The notes under the pieces are model-generated. The model made no database searches. It saw nothing but the letters and a program-made list of their open reading frames with translations, and was not told where the DNA came from. A stretch of DNA of 48,693 nt from Candidatus Thermoflexus tengchongensis (lineage in GTDB: Bacteria; Chloroflexota; Anaerolineae; Thermoflexales; Thermoflexaceae), in assembly GCA_016842085.1 (NCBI GenBank), contig JAEVEX010000009.1, positions 1 to 48,693 of the forward strand, given 5' to 3'. Position numbers and translations under genes: made by a program. Below are positions 25,511 through 34,581 of this stretch, piece by piece (position 1 is the first letter of the stretch; the number at the start of each line of letters is the position of its first letter).

Positions 25511-27010
25511 TCATGGCCCCCTCACCACCAGGGGCAGGTAAAGCCGATACCGGCAGCGGTTCTCCGTCTGCGTCTCCGGAACCGCGCTCGGGAACGCGAT
25601 CGTTCCAACAGTCAGCGGAGCCGGGCTGCTGTCCACCCCAAACGTCTGCACGGCGATCGCCGGCGTCGCCATCACCGTCGTTGCCGGCGCCGAGTTACAC
25701 GTGCCCTCGCCGAGGTCATCCGTCCGCACGACATACATGTCATCATAGGCGGTAGAGTCCGGCCATGTATCGCCTGCCAGGAGAAAGCCTCCGTCCGCGG
25801 CCATCACTGCTGTGGCGATACCTTCGCCTCCGCCGCCGTCATAGGTCCGGCTCCACTGGACGTTCCCCGCCCCATCGATCTTCACCGCATAGGCATCGAA
25901 ACCCGAACTGGAATTGTGGGTATTTCCGACCAGCAGAAAGCCTCCATCCGGCGTCCGCACCACGGCCGTGCCTGCCTCATCCAGGACGCCAGGCCGCCCG
26001 TAGGTCCGGCTCCACTGCACGTTCCCCGCGCTATCCAGTTTCACCGCCAGCATATCGTCGTCTGACACGTTCCCGTCCATCCCAACTACGGTGGTCCCTA
26101 CCAGCAGAACACCGCCGTCGAAGGTGGTCACCATATCCCCCAGGCTAACGCTTCCGAAGCTGGGATTCGTTAGCTCCCAGCCCTGCTGAACCGTTCCATC
26201 CGCGTTCAATTTCAACAGGACAATGGAATACGTATACTGACCTGTCCGATAGTCGTAGAAGGATCGGTCGCCTCCCACCAGGAATCCCCCGTCCGCGGTC
26301 TGAACCACGGAAAACAGGAATGTTTGCGCTGTGGAAGATGAGAGCGTATAGGTGCGGCTCCACTGCACGCTGCCTGAGCCGTCCAGCTTCACCACCAGCG
26401 GCTGAGAAGGAGAGAGGTCGCCAGGCGAAGTGCTGCCCACCAGCAGAAAACCACCGTCGGAGGTGGCCAGGATGGTTCCTGCTCCCTCCAAGGCGCCTCC
26501 ATCGTAGGTGATGGCCCGCTGCACGTTCCCATCCGCATCCATCTTCACCAAGTAGATGTCGCGGTCGGTAGAGCCGGCCAGCCAGAACCCCCCATCCGCG
26601 GCGGCTACGGCGCCACCGGTCCATGCGTTCCCATCCCCATACGTCCGGCTCCACTGCACATTCCCGGCGGCGTCTACCTTAATGACGTAAGGATAAGTGG
26701 GGGGAGTAAGAGAAACTGTCCCGACAAGCAGGAAGCCCCCATCTGAGGAGGGCACCACAGTCCTGGCGCGCTCATCACTCCCTTGCAGTCCATAGGACCG
26801 CTGGAAGCGGGTCCCGGCTGCGGCGGCGCTCGCCGCGGCCCGGCAGACGGCCCCTGGCCCGTCGGGGGTTCCCGGAAGGGTCAACCCCCATTCTCCCAGC
26901 ATCAGCACAAGCAGGGCCACGATGGCCCGCACGGCTCCTGATCGCCTCCCCCGCACGCTATAACCCGTATGGTTCGGTCCCTTTCGATGCCGAAACACCG
27001 TCCACCTCAT
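25511..27010 (-). CDS. Secreted repeat protein (DGGFLLVG propeller repeats) with YLPLVV tail
   Basis: The product has about 499 residues from the ATG at 27010; a second ATG at 27049 and a GTG at 27064 are alternatives because no start has a perfect ribosome site. A hydrophobic segment (AVRAIVALLVLMLGEWGLTL) should act as a signal peptide. The body holds about seven repeats of 45-60 residues, each with DGGFLLVG-like and GNVQWSRTY-like strands, a pattern found in secreted beta-propeller proteins. The end is YRLYLPLVVRGP, as in the neighbour. No catalytic motif is visible. It is probably a cell-surface binding protein. Confidence 0.82.
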   Translation of the reverse strand: MRWTVFRHRKGPNHTGYSVRGRRSGAVRAIVALLVLMLGEWGLTLPGTPDGPGAVCRAAASAAAAGTRFQRSYGLQGSDERARTVVPSSDGGFLLVGTVSLTPPTYPYVIKVDAAGNVQWSRTYGDGNAWTGGAVAAADGGFWLAGSTDRDIYLVKMDADGNVQRAITYDGGALEGAGTILATSDGGFLLVGSTSPGDLSPSQPLVVKLDGSGSVQWSRTYTLSSSTAQTFLFSVVQTADGGFLVGGDRSFYDYRTGQYTYSIVLLKLNADGTVQQGWELTNPSFGSVSLGDMVTTFDGGVLLVGTTVVGMDGNVSDDDMLAVKLDSAGNVQWSRTYGRPGVLDEAGTAVVRTPDGGFLLVGNTHNSSSGFDAYAVKIDGAGNVQWSRTYDGGGGEGIATAVMAADGGFLLAGDTWPDSTAYDDMYVVRTDDLGEGTCNSAPATTVMATPAIAVQTFGVDSSPAPLTVGTIAFPSAVPETQTENRCRYRLYLPLVVRGP

Positions 27011-27208
27011 CTCTGAAGAGAGCTCCGGGGATCGCCGAGGAGGAACCATGCCCCCGTGAAGCACGGTGCGGACGAAAGGACCCCCTCACAACCCTGGATC
27101 AGAATCTACCGGAGGCGTGGGAACAAATTGTGAACAGGCCGCGCTCATGAGGAGGCGGGAGGGGACCGGGGAGGATGGAGAATCGGAGGGAAACCGGCGG
27201 GGGCCAGC

Positions 27209-29014
27209 TCAGGCTTCGCGGCCCATCCGGAGGACGGCCAGGAAGGCCTCCTGGGGGACCTCCACACGGCCGATCATCTTGAGGCGCTTCTTCCCTTCCT
27301 TCTGCTTCTCCAGGAGTTTGCGCTTGCGGGTGACATCGCCGCCATAGCATTTGGCCAGCACATCCTTCCGCATGGCTTTGATGGTCGCCCGGGCGATGAT
27401 CCGCCCGCCCACCGCGGCCTGGATGGCGACGTCGAAGAGCTGGCGGGGGATCACTTCCTTCAGCTTTTCCACCAGCGCATGACCTTTGGGATACGCCTGC
27501 TCCCGATGCACGATCAGCGCCAAGGCGTCCACCGGCTGGCCGTGCACCAGGATGTCCAGCTTCACCAGATCCCCCGCCCGATAGCCGATGAAGGTGTAAT
27601 CCATCGAGGCATAGCCCCGGGTGCGGCTCTTGAGGGCATCGTAGAAATCGATGATCAGCTCGGCCAGCGGCACCTCCGCCTCGATCATCACCCGCCGGGG
27701 ATCCAGATAGGTCATGTTCTGATACACCCCCCGCCGCGAGGTGATGAGGTCCATCACCGGCCCGATGGAATCGGCCGGGGTGATGATCGTGACCTTCATC
27801 CACGGCTCCCGGATCTCCTCGATTCGCGAGGGATCCGGCAGATCCGAAGGACGGGTGATGGTTTTCACCGTCCCATCCCGCAGGGCCACCTCATACTCCA
27901 CGCTGGGGGCCGTGGCCACGATGTCCAGCCCGTATTCCCGTTCCAGGCGCTCCTGGACGATCTCCATATGGAACATCCCCAGGAAGCCGCAGCGAAAGCC
28001 GAATCCCAGGGCCTGGGAGGTCTCCGGCTGGAAGACCAGGGCGGCGTCGTTGAGTTGCAGCTTCTCCAGGGCCTCCCGCAGCAGCTCGTAATCCTCGCCT
28101 TCCGAGGGATAGAAGCTGGCAAAGACCATGGGCTTGGGCGGGCGGAACCCGGGAAGCGGCTCCGGGGCCGGGCGATCGGCCGTGGTCAGGGTGTCCCCCA
28201 CCCGGCACTCCCGCACGGATTTCAAGCCCGTGGCCACGTAGCCCACCTCGCCGGCCTCCAGGCGGCCCGTTGGGGTGAAGTCCGGGGTGAAGACCCCGAT
28301 CTCCACCGGCTCGCTGGTCACCCCGGTGGACATCACCATGATCTTCCGCCCCATGGCGAGGGTCCCGTTGACCACGCGAACATAGGCGATGACGCCCTTG
28401 TAGGGATCGTAGTGGCTGTCGAAGATCAGGGCCTGGAGAGGGGCCTCCGGATCGCCGCGGGGCGGTGGGATGCGCTGCACTACCGCCTCCAGCACCTCCT
28501 CCACCCCGATCCCCAGCTTGGCGGAGATCCGCAGGACCTCGGAGTCGGGGACGCCCAGGAGCTCGGCGATCTCCCCGGCCACCTCGTCGGGCCGCGCGGC
28601 GGGCAGGTCGATCTTGTTGACCACCGGGATGATGACGAGATCGTGCTCCAGGGCCAGATACAGGTTGGCCAGGGTCTGGGCCTCGATCCCCTGAGTGGCG
28701 TCGACCAGCAAAACGGCCCCCTCGCAGGCGGCCATCGCCCGGCCCACCTCGTAGGAGAAATCCACGTGGCCCGGCGTGTCGATCAGGTTCAGCACATAGG
28801 TCCGGCCATCCCGCGCCGTATACCGCATCCGGACGGCCGAAGCCTTGATGGTGACCCCGCGCTCCCGTTCCAGATCCATGGAATCCAGCACCAGCTCCAC
28901 TCCGTTCCGCGGCTGGATGGTGCCGGTGCGCTCCAGGAGCCGGTCCGCCAGGGTGGTCTTGCCGTGATCCACGTGGGCGATGATGCAGAAATTCCGGATA
29001 TGCTCCAGCCCCAT
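27209..29014 (-). CDS. lepA: Elongation factor 4 (LepA), ribosomal back-translocase
   Basis: LepA is a ribosome-bound GTPase that remodels stalled translation complexes. The ATG at 29014 gives 601 residues, the standard length. The P-loop is [12 protein letters not shown] (residues 11-22). The switch [10 protein letters not shown] and the NKID motif follow. LepA-specific C-terminal signatures are [11 protein letters not shown]-like and the [14 protein letters not shown]-like basic tail (read here as [10 protein letters not shown] and [20 protein letters not shown]). The frame extends to a GTG at 29053, but the conserved N-terminus begins at 29014. It has no operon partner: the upstream side is a gene-free repeat island and the downstream side is the secreted-protein gene. 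Confidence 0.97.
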   Translation of the reverse strand: MGLEHIRNFCIIAHVDHGKTTLADRLLERTGTIQPRNGVELVLDSMDLERERGVTIKASAVRMRYTARDGRTYVLNLIDTPGHVDFSYEVGRAMAACEGAVLLVDATQGIEAQTLANLYLALEHDLVIIPVVNKIDLPAARPDEVAGEIAELLGVPDSEVLRISAKLGIGVEEVLEAVVQRIPPPRGDPEAPLQALIFDSHYDPYKGVIAYVRVVNGTLAMGRKIMVMSTGVTSEPVEIGVFTPDFTPTGRLEAGEVGYVATGLKSVRECRVGDTLTTADRPAPEPLPGFRPPKPMVFASFYPSEGEDYELLREALEKLQLNDAALVFQPETSQALGFGFRCGFLGMFHMEIVQERLEREYGLDIVATAPSVEYEVALRDGTVKTITRPSDLPDPSRIEEIREPWMKVTIITPADSIGPVMDLITSRRGVYQNMTYLDPRRVMIEAEVPLAELIIDFYDALKSRTRGYASMDYTFIGYRAGDLVKLDILVHGQPVDALALIVHREQAYPKGHALVEKLKEVIPRQLFDVAIQAAVGGRIIARATIKAMRKDVLAKCYGGDVTRKRKLLEKQKEGKKRLKMIGRVEVPQEAFLAVLRMGREA

Positions 29015-29160
29015 GGCTTCTTTGCTCCAGCCCGGTGGAAAACCGTCATTCACAGATGGAGGAGTCTTTCAGGAGCCCACATCCTTGGAAAGATTGCCCG
29101 GACCCGAAGCCCGCATCGCTGTGCATCATACCCGGGGCGGGAAAAAGGTGTCAAATGGTC

Positions 29161-29579
29161 CCGCCGATGGAAATCGGCCTCCCGAGGCGCTGCGCGCCTT
29201 CCGTCGGCCGATTGCACCGATGGAAATCGGCCTCGGGAGGCGCTTCCGCGTTAGGTGCCGACCTTCGCCGGCACGAAAACTCCTCTTCCGGCCCATCGCG
29301 CCGATGGAAATCGGCCTTTCAAGGCCCCTTCGCGCCCCGCGTTGGCCTTCGCCAACGCGAAAGGCTCTTTTGGCCGGCGCAGGCCGGCCATCGGCCCAAG
29401 GCCTCTCCAGGTCGAATTCATTCGACACCCCACCGCGCCCGGCCACCGGCCTTCCACGCCGATGGAAATCGGCCTCCCGAGGCGCTGCGCGCCTTCCGTC
29501 GGCCTCCGCCGACGGGAAAACCCCCGGCCGGCGCAGGCCGGCCATCGGCCCAAGGCCCATGAGGTCGAATTCATTCGGC
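29161..29579. repeat. Palindromic repeat island B (four heads, two tails)
   Basis: The 698-base gene-free stretch 29015-29712 contains four head units CGCCGATGGAAATCGGCCT (starts near 29162, 29215, 29300, 29458; one begins ACCGAT). Each is a CCGAT-GGAA-ATCGG hairpin with a GNRA-type loop. They are followed by GGCGC/GCGCC arms. Hairpins with different but paired arms follow: CGTTGGC-CTTC-GCCAACG at 29339-29356, and CGTCGGC-CTCC-GCCGACG near 29497-29514. GGCCGGCGCAGGCCGGCC palindromes then lead to GTCGAATTCATTCGAC at 29411-29426 and a one-base variant at 29563-29578. The order equals island A. No gene is seen in the flanks 29015-29160. Confidence 0.88.
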
Positions 29580-29712
29580 CCACGCCTCCATTCCACATGC
29601 GAACCGGTCCCGGGGTAGGATAAAGAAACCGTGCTGCCGGCATCCGGGGAGAATTCCGCCCTCCCGTCGCATGCCCGAGATCCGGCCGGACATCTCTCCG
29701 AGGAGGCTTGCC

Positions 29713-32163
29713 ATGCGCCGACGCCTGCTGCTTGGGATCATCCTGGGATTGGGAATCGGGCTCCTGCTCCTTCTCGCGGGAGGCGCCTTCGCCTTCTACC
29801 GGGCTTCCCGTCAGCCGTTCCCTCCGAGCCACGGAACCCTCCGCCTCCCCGGCCTCCAGGCCCCCGTCACGGTGATCCGGGATCGCTGGGGCGTGCCCCA
29901 TATCTACGCCTCGAATCTTCACGACCTCTTCATGGCCCAGGGCTTCGTTCACGCTCAGGATCGCTTCTGGCAGATGGAGTTCTGGCGCCACATCGGAACC
30001 GGCCGTCTCTCCGAAATGCTGGGGAAGACCACCCTCAACCAGGATCGCTTCATCCGCACGCTGGGATGGCATCGGGCCGCGCGACAGGATCTGGAAGCCC
30101 TGGGGCCCGAGGAGCGGGCCATCCTGGAAGCCTATGCGGCCGGGGTGAACGCTTACCTGGAACAGCATCGCGATCGCCTGCCCCTCGAGTTCACCCTCTT
30201 CCGCCTCTTCGGACGACGATGGGAAATCGAGCCATGGCAACCGCTCCATACCGTGGCCTGGGCCAAGGTGATGGCATGGGATCTGGGTGGGAACTGGGAT
30301 GACGAGCTCCTCAACGCGCGGATCGTCCAGAAGATCGGCCCGGAGCGCCTGCCGGAGATTGTCCTCCCTTATCCCGCCGACCGGCCGATCATCGTGCCGA
30401 CCGCTGTCGTCGAAACCCCGCTCCCCGAGGAAACGGCCCGCCTCTGGCTGGACCTCGGGCATGCGCTGCGACGGATCACGCTGGGCGACGCCCCGGACCT
30501 GGGGTCCAACAACTGGGTGGTGGCGGGATCGCGCTCGGTCACCGGGAAGCCGATCCTGGCCAACGATCCCCACCTCAGCATCCAGATGCCCAGCATCTGG
30601 TATGAAGTGGCCCTGCACTGCGAGCCCGTCACGCCCGAATGCCCCCTTCAGGTCGCCGGCGCCTCGTTCCCCGGCGTCCCGGGGGTGGTGATCGGCCACA
30701 ACGACCGCATCGCCTGGGGCGTGACCAACCTGGGGCCGGATGTGCAGGACCTTTATATGGAGCGGGTCAACCCGCAGAACCCGCTGGAGGTGGAATTCCA
30801 GGGGAAGTGGGAGCCTGTGCAGGTGATCACCGAGGAAATCCGCATCGCCGGGCAGGCGGAGCCCCTGCTCCTCCCGGTGCGGATCACCCGCCACGGGCCG
30901 GTGATCAACGATGTGGTGGAAGCCCTCACCCGCACCCAGACCCTCTACGCCTTCCGCTGGACCGCCCTGGAGCCTTCGCGGATCGTGCGGGCCCTCCTGC
31001 GGTTGAACCGCGCCCGGGACTGGGAGGAATTCCACGAGGCCCTGGCGGATTGGGATGTGCCCGGCCAGAACTTCGTCTATGCCGATGTGGACGGCCACAT
31101 CGGCTACCAGGCCACCGGCCGCGTTCCCATCCGGGCGAAGGGGAACGGCCTGCTCCCGGTCCCGGGCTGGAGCGGGGAGTATGAGTGGGTGGGGTATGTT
31201 CCGTATGAGGAAATGCCCCGGCGGCTGGATCCGCCGGAGGGATTCATCGTCACCGCGAACAACGCCGTGGTGGATCCTTCCTATCCCCACTTCCTGGCCG
31301 CCGTGTGGGATTACGGAGACCGGGCCCAGCGGATCGTGGACCTCCTCCGGATGAAGGATCGCCTCTCCATGGAGGACATGGCCGCCATCCAGAACGATAC
31401 CTTCTCCCTGGCAGCGCGGGACATCGTGCCATATGTCCTCCAGATTTCCTTTACGGATCCCCTGGCCCGTCAGGCTCAGGAGATCCTGCGGGCCTGGGAT
31501 TTCCGGGCCACGCCGGATCAGGCCGGGCCTGCGATCTTCGAGACCTTCCTGAAACATCTGCTCCACGAAGCATGGGTCGATGAGCTGGGCGAGGAGATCC
31601 TCCAGGATCTGCTGACCGGCGGCAGCCACAACCGCTACTGGGCCCGCTGGGCGCTGGCCCAGCCGGAGCTTTCATGGTGGGATGACCTCCGCACGCCTCA
31701 GCGGGAGACCCGGGATGAGATCGTGCGGCGGGCCTTCGAGCAGGCGGTGGCCGAGCTGCGCGCGCGCCTGGGTTCCGATCCCCGCGCGTGGACCTGGGGG
31801 AAGATCCACACGGCCACATTCACCCACGGCACCCTGGGGCAGTCCGGGATCCGGCCGATCGAGGCGATCTTCAACCGCGGGCCCTATCCAGCCCCTGGGA
31901 CCAGCGCAGCCGTGAACAACATTGGTTTCAACGTCCAGAAGGGGTTCGCCGTGCGCAGCCTGCCCTCCCTGCGCTTCATCGCCTCGACGGCCAACTGGTC
32001 CGACAGCCGCTTCATCCACACCACCGGCCAGTCCGGGCTTCCTTATCACCCGCATTACGACGATTTCATCCCGATGTGGCTGAAAGGGGAATATCACCCC
32101 ATGCTCTGGCCCCGGGAGGAAGTGGAGCGGAACGCCGAAGGGATCCTGAGGTTGCAACCGTAG
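29713..32163 (+). CDS. Penicillin acylase family (peptidase S45) secreted amidase
   Basis: The 816-residue precursor starts at 29713 behind GAGGAGG and has a signal anchor (LLLGIILGLGIGLLLLLAGGA). It is an N-terminal nucleophile hydrolase that cuts itself into alpha and beta chains. The new N-terminal Ser is S265 in LGSNNWVVAGSRSVTGKP, preceded by Gly. Family landmarks VIRDRWGVPHIYA, GFVHAQDRFWQMEFWR and the beta-chain motif NDPHL are present. Typical substrates are N-acyl amides: penicillins, acyl-homoserine lactones, or acylated peptides. The true substrate is unknown. The stop codon lies in a decayed copy of an intergenic palindrome that starts at 32161. Confidence 0.92.
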   Translation: MRRRLLLGIILGLGIGLLLLLAGGAFAFYRASRQPFPPSHGTLRLPGLQAPVTVIRDRWGVPHIYASNLHDLFMAQGFVHAQDRFWQMEFWRHIGTGRLSEMLGKTTLNQDRFIRTLGWHRAARQDLEALGPEERAILEAYAAGVNAYLEQHRDRLPLEFTLFRLFGRRWEIEPWQPLHTVAWAKVMAWDLGGNWDDELLNARIVQKIGPERLPEIVLPYPADRPIIVPTAVVETPLPEETARLWLDLGHALRRITLGDAPDLGSNNWVVAGSRSVTGKPILANDPHLSIQMPSIWYEVALHCEPVTPECPLQVAGASFPGVPGVVIGHNDRIAWGVTNLGPDVQDLYMERVNPQNPLEVEFQGKWEPVQVITEEIRIAGQAEPLLLPVRITRHGPVINDVVEALTRTQTLYAFRWTALEPSRIVRALLRLNRARDWEEFHEALADWDVPGQNFVYADVDGHIGYQATGRVPIRAKGNGLLPVPGWSGEYEWVGYVPYEEMPRRLDPPEGFIVTANNAVVDPSYPHFLAAVWDYGDRAQRIVDLLRMKDRLSMEDMAAIQNDTFSLAARDIVPYVLQISFTDPLARQAQEILRAWDFRATPDQAGPAIFETFLKHLLHEAWVDELGEEILQDLLTGGSHNRYWARWALAQPELSWWDDLRTPQRETRDEIVRRAFEQAVAELRARLGSDPRAWTWGKIHTATFTHGTLGQSGIRPIEAIFNRGPYPAPGTSAAVNNIGFNVQKGFAVRSLPSLRFIASTANWSDSRFIHTTGQSGLPYHPHYDDFIPMWLKGEYHPMLWPREEVERNAEGILRLQP

Positions 32164-32216
32164 GACAACTGCTCGCAGCCATCCTGTTCTCCATAACCTG
32201 CGGGGCAGGAGCCACC

Positions 32217-32269
32217 GGTAGGAGCCGCTTCAGCGGCGACGCCGGTCGGGGCTGAAGCCCCCTCCTACC
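32217..32269. repeat. REP-like element with GGTAGGAG/CTCCTACC ends
   Basis: The outer arms GGTAGGAG (32217-32224) and CTCCTACC (32262-32269) are inverted. Inside are GCCGCTTCAGCGGC and GGGGCTGAAGCCCC hairpins. The layout strongly recalls the GTAGGAGCGGCTTCAGCCGCGA type of REP elements of gamma-proteobacteria. It fills the gap between the acylase and the epimerase genes. Confidence 0.75.
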
Positions 32270-32303
32270 ATCCATGGGGAAAGCAGCACTGAGGAGGTCT
32301 CCG

Positions 32304-33206
32304 ATGCGTGTGCTGATCACCGGAGGGACCGGGTTCCTGGGCCGGGCGCTGGCGGCGCGTCTGCAGGAGGCCGGTTATGAGGTGATCGTCCTCTCCCGAC
32401 GGCCGGAGCAGGCCAGGCTTCCTCCCGGCGTGCAGGCGACGCGCTGGGATGGACGCACCGCGACCGGATGGGCCCACCTGGCAGACGGTGCCTTCGCCCT
32501 GATCAACCTGGCGGGTGAAAGCATCGGACAGCGGTGGACGGCAGCCACCAAACAGCGCATTCGAGAAAGCCGGCTGAACGCAGGCCGCGCGGTGGTGGAG
32601 GCGATCGCCGCCGCCCGCACCAAACCCCAGGTCCTGCTGCAGGCCTCAGCGGTCGGATATTACGGCCCCCGGGGCGATGAGCGGCTGACGGAGGAGGATC
32701 CGCCCGGAAACGACTTCCTGGCCCGGCTGGCCGTGGATTGGGAAGCCAGCACCCAGCCCGTGGAAGCGATGGGGGTTCGCCGGGTGATCCTGCGCACCGG
32801 ACTGGTCCTGGAACGGGACGGCGGCGCCCTGGCCCGGTTGTTGCTGCCGTTCCGTCTGTTCGTGGGCGGGCCGCTGGGGAACGGGCGCCAGGGCTGGTCA
32901 TGGATCCATCGGGCGGACTGGGTGGAGGCCGTGAAGTTCCTGATGGAGCGTCCGGATGCCCGTGGGCCTTATAACCTGACCGCCCCCCAGCCGGTCAGCA
33001 ACGCCGAGTTCTCCCGCATCCTGGGCCGGGTGCTGGGGCGGCCCTCGTGGCTTCCGGTGCCGGCGATCGCCCTCCGGCTCGTCTTCGGCGAGGGAGCGGA
33101 CTTCCTGCTCACCGGGCAGTTCGTGCTCCCCCAGCGGCTGCTAAAAGCGGGCTTCACGTTCCGGTACCCGGATCTCGAATCGGCGCTGCGGGCCATCCTG
33201 GGCTGA
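32304..33206 (+). CDS. TIGR01777/YfcH-family NAD-dependent epimerase-like protein
   Basis: The ATG at 32304 has GAGGAGG ahead; the 300-residue product belongs to the SDR39U1/YfcH group of extended short-chain dehydrogenases. The NAD-binding loop is VLITGGTGFLGRAL. The family pattern NLAGESI, RWTAATKQRIRESR, ASAVGYYGP and RTGLVLERDGGALARLL follows in order, and the DUF1731-like end is LPQRLLKAGFTFRYPDLESALR. The role is uncertain; homologues are linked with cell division or chlorophyll-related metabolism in other lineages. No operon partner is evident. Confidence 0.92.
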   Translation: MRVLITGGTGFLGRALAARLQEAGYEVIVLSRRPEQARLPPGVQATRWDGRTATGWAHLADGAFALINLAGESIGQRWTAATKQRIRESRLNAGRAVVEAIAAARTKPQVLLQASAVGYYGPRGDERLTEEDPPGNDFLARLAVDWEASTQPVEAMGVRRVILRTGLVLERDGGALARLLLPFRLFVGGPLGNGRQGWSWIHRADWVEAVKFLMERPDARGPYNLTAPQPVSNAEFSRILGRVLGRPSWLPVPAIALRLVFGEGADFLLTGQFVLPQRLLKAGFTFRYPDLESALRAILG

Positions 33207-33217
33207 GATGCATAGCA

Positions 33218-33320
33218 CTACAGCCGCACCGGGCCTTCCAGTGGGGCCACCACCCCACCTGGAGGCTCATTCAGAGTATCAGCGTGGACGTAGGGCAACT
33301 GCTTGCAGTTGCCCTACGTC
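33218..33320 (+). repeat. Dispersed intergenic repeat, copy 1
   Basis: The element starts with CTACAGCCGCACC and contains GGGGCCACCACCCCACC. It ends in a perfect 16-bp inverted repeat with TT at the centre (33287-33320, core GGGCAACTGCTTGCAGTT). A second copy in opposite orientation lies at 38759-38836, and the core alone recurs at 20253-20272. A G/C-rich hairpin follows at about 33370-33410 (CCGCCGCGCAGCGGCG). No gene is seen between 33207 and 33504. Confidence 0.85.
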
Positions 33321-33432
33321 GTAAATTAGGAAGGGGGGGTGAGTGGGGATGCCTACCTGCCTGAAAAGCCTCCCCCCGCCGCGCAGCGGCGCGGAGAGGG
33401 GAAGGGGCCCTGAGGTTTTCCACTTAACCTCT

Positions 33433-33462
33433 CCGACAATCGGGCAGCGGCTCGGTTAAAAT
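33433..33462 (+). promoter_or_regulatory. Possible promoter of the Ser/Thr kinase gene
   Basis: CCGACA at 33433-33438 and TAAAAT at 33457-33462 are 18 bases apart, with the same -10 box and spacing as the promoter at 4255-4284. The kinase start codon follows 42 bases later. The -35 box is weak. Confidence 0.4.
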
Positions 33463-33504
33463 GAAACCGGTACCGATGGAAAGGTTCCGGAGAAGAGGAC
33501 CGCC

Positions 33505-34488
33505 ATGCTCAAGCCGGGGACCATGCTCCACGGCCGCTATAAGATCCTGCGTCCCATCGGACGGGGAGGAATGGGTGCCGTCTATGAAGCGGAGGACACC
33601 TTGCTGGAAGGCCGCCGCTGCGCCATCAAGGAGATCCTCTTCAGCTTCGAGGCCGACCCGGCTTATCGGGAACAGGCCCGCCTGCAGTTCTACCGCGAGG
33701 CGAGCGTCCTGGCCCGACTGGATCATCCCAACCTTCCCAAGGTTTCCGACTATTTCTCGGAGGGCGATCGCGATTACCTGGTGATGGATTTCGTCCCCGG
33801 CCGGGATCTGCGGGAGATCATTGAGGAAGCGAAGGCGAGCGGACGGTTCCTCGATGAGCGGATGGTGCTGAACTGGGCGGAGCAGCTCTGCGATGCGCTG
33901 GACTATCTGCACCGTCAGGAGCCTCCCATTGTGCACCGGGACATCAAGCCTTCCAACATCAAACTGACACCGGATGGCCGCATCAAGCTGGTGGACTTTG
34001 GGCTGGTGAAGCTCCTGGCACCCGATGAGGATCGGACCATCACCATCCTTCAGGGGCGAGGCACAGCCGCGTATACGCCGCTGGAGCAGTATGGCGGCGA
34101 CGTGGGCCATACCGATGTCCGCTCCGACATCTACGCCCTGGGGGCGACCCTTTACCACTTGCTGACCAACACGCCCCCTCCGGATGCCCGGCAACGCTTT
34201 CTGAAGCCCGACTCCCTGGTCCCACCCCGGGCGATCAACCCGCGGATCTCCCCCCGGGTGGAGCGGGCCATCCTGAACGCGATGGCCATGCATCCGGATG
34301 ACCGCCCGCCCAGCATCGCTGCCTTCCGGGCGGAGTTGCTGGGGGCTGCCCCGACCGGCCGCTCGATCGAAGTCTGGGCGCCGCCGGAGAGCGCGGGGGA
34401 GATCCTCTGGCGCCGGCATCGGCTTCTGGCCCTCGCCGCCCTGGGGACCTTCCTGATCGCCCTGATCGCCACGCTGTTGAACGGTTAG
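33505..34488 (+). CDS. Membrane-anchored Hanks-type Ser/Thr protein kinase
   Basis: The 327-residue product has a full eukaryote-like kinase domain. The glycine loop is GRGGMGAVYEAED (from residue 19), the lysine is in CAIKEIL, the catalytic loop HRDIKPSN starts at residue 144, and DFG is at 164-166. The activation-loop end RGTAAYTPLEQYGGDVGHTDVRSDIYALG also fits the family. A single membrane helix (LLALAALGTFLIALIATLL) ends the protein with only a few residues outside. There is no PASTA or other sensor domain, so partner proteins would have to give it specificity. GGAGAAGAGG precedes the start. The convergent neighbour is ptsI. Confidence 0.94.
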   Translation: MLKPGTMLHGRYKILRPIGRGGMGAVYEAEDTLLEGRRCAIKEILFSFEADPAYREQARLQFYREASVLARLDHPNLPKVSDYFSEGDRDYLVMDFVPGRDLREIIEEAKASGRFLDERMVLNWAEQLCDALDYLHRQEPPIVHRDIKPSNIKLTPDGRIKLVDFGLVKLLAPDEDRTITILQGRGTAAYTPLEQYGGDVGHTDVRSDIYALGATLYHLLTNTPPPDARQRFLKPDSLVPPRAINPRISPRVERAILNAMAMHPDDRPPSIAAFRAELLGAAPTGRSIEVWAPPESAGEILWRRHRLLALAALGTFLIALIATLLNG

Positions 34489-34581
34489 GGCTCGCGTCAC
34501 TGGGCTCCGAGCGGGAAGGCCGGAGGGCCGTTCCGGGGAGGCGAAAACGCCAGATCACTGCATGCCGTTGTCCGGCGGAAG

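Noticed and set aside
29161-29579. CRISPR array
   Set aside because: The repeats are of several kinds, are not evenly spaced, and no unique spacers of constant length or cas genes are present.
29126-29623. Several overlapping frames through repeat island B on both strands
   Set aside because: They are open only because the palindromic modules contain few stop codons. They have no ribosome sites or protein-like composition.
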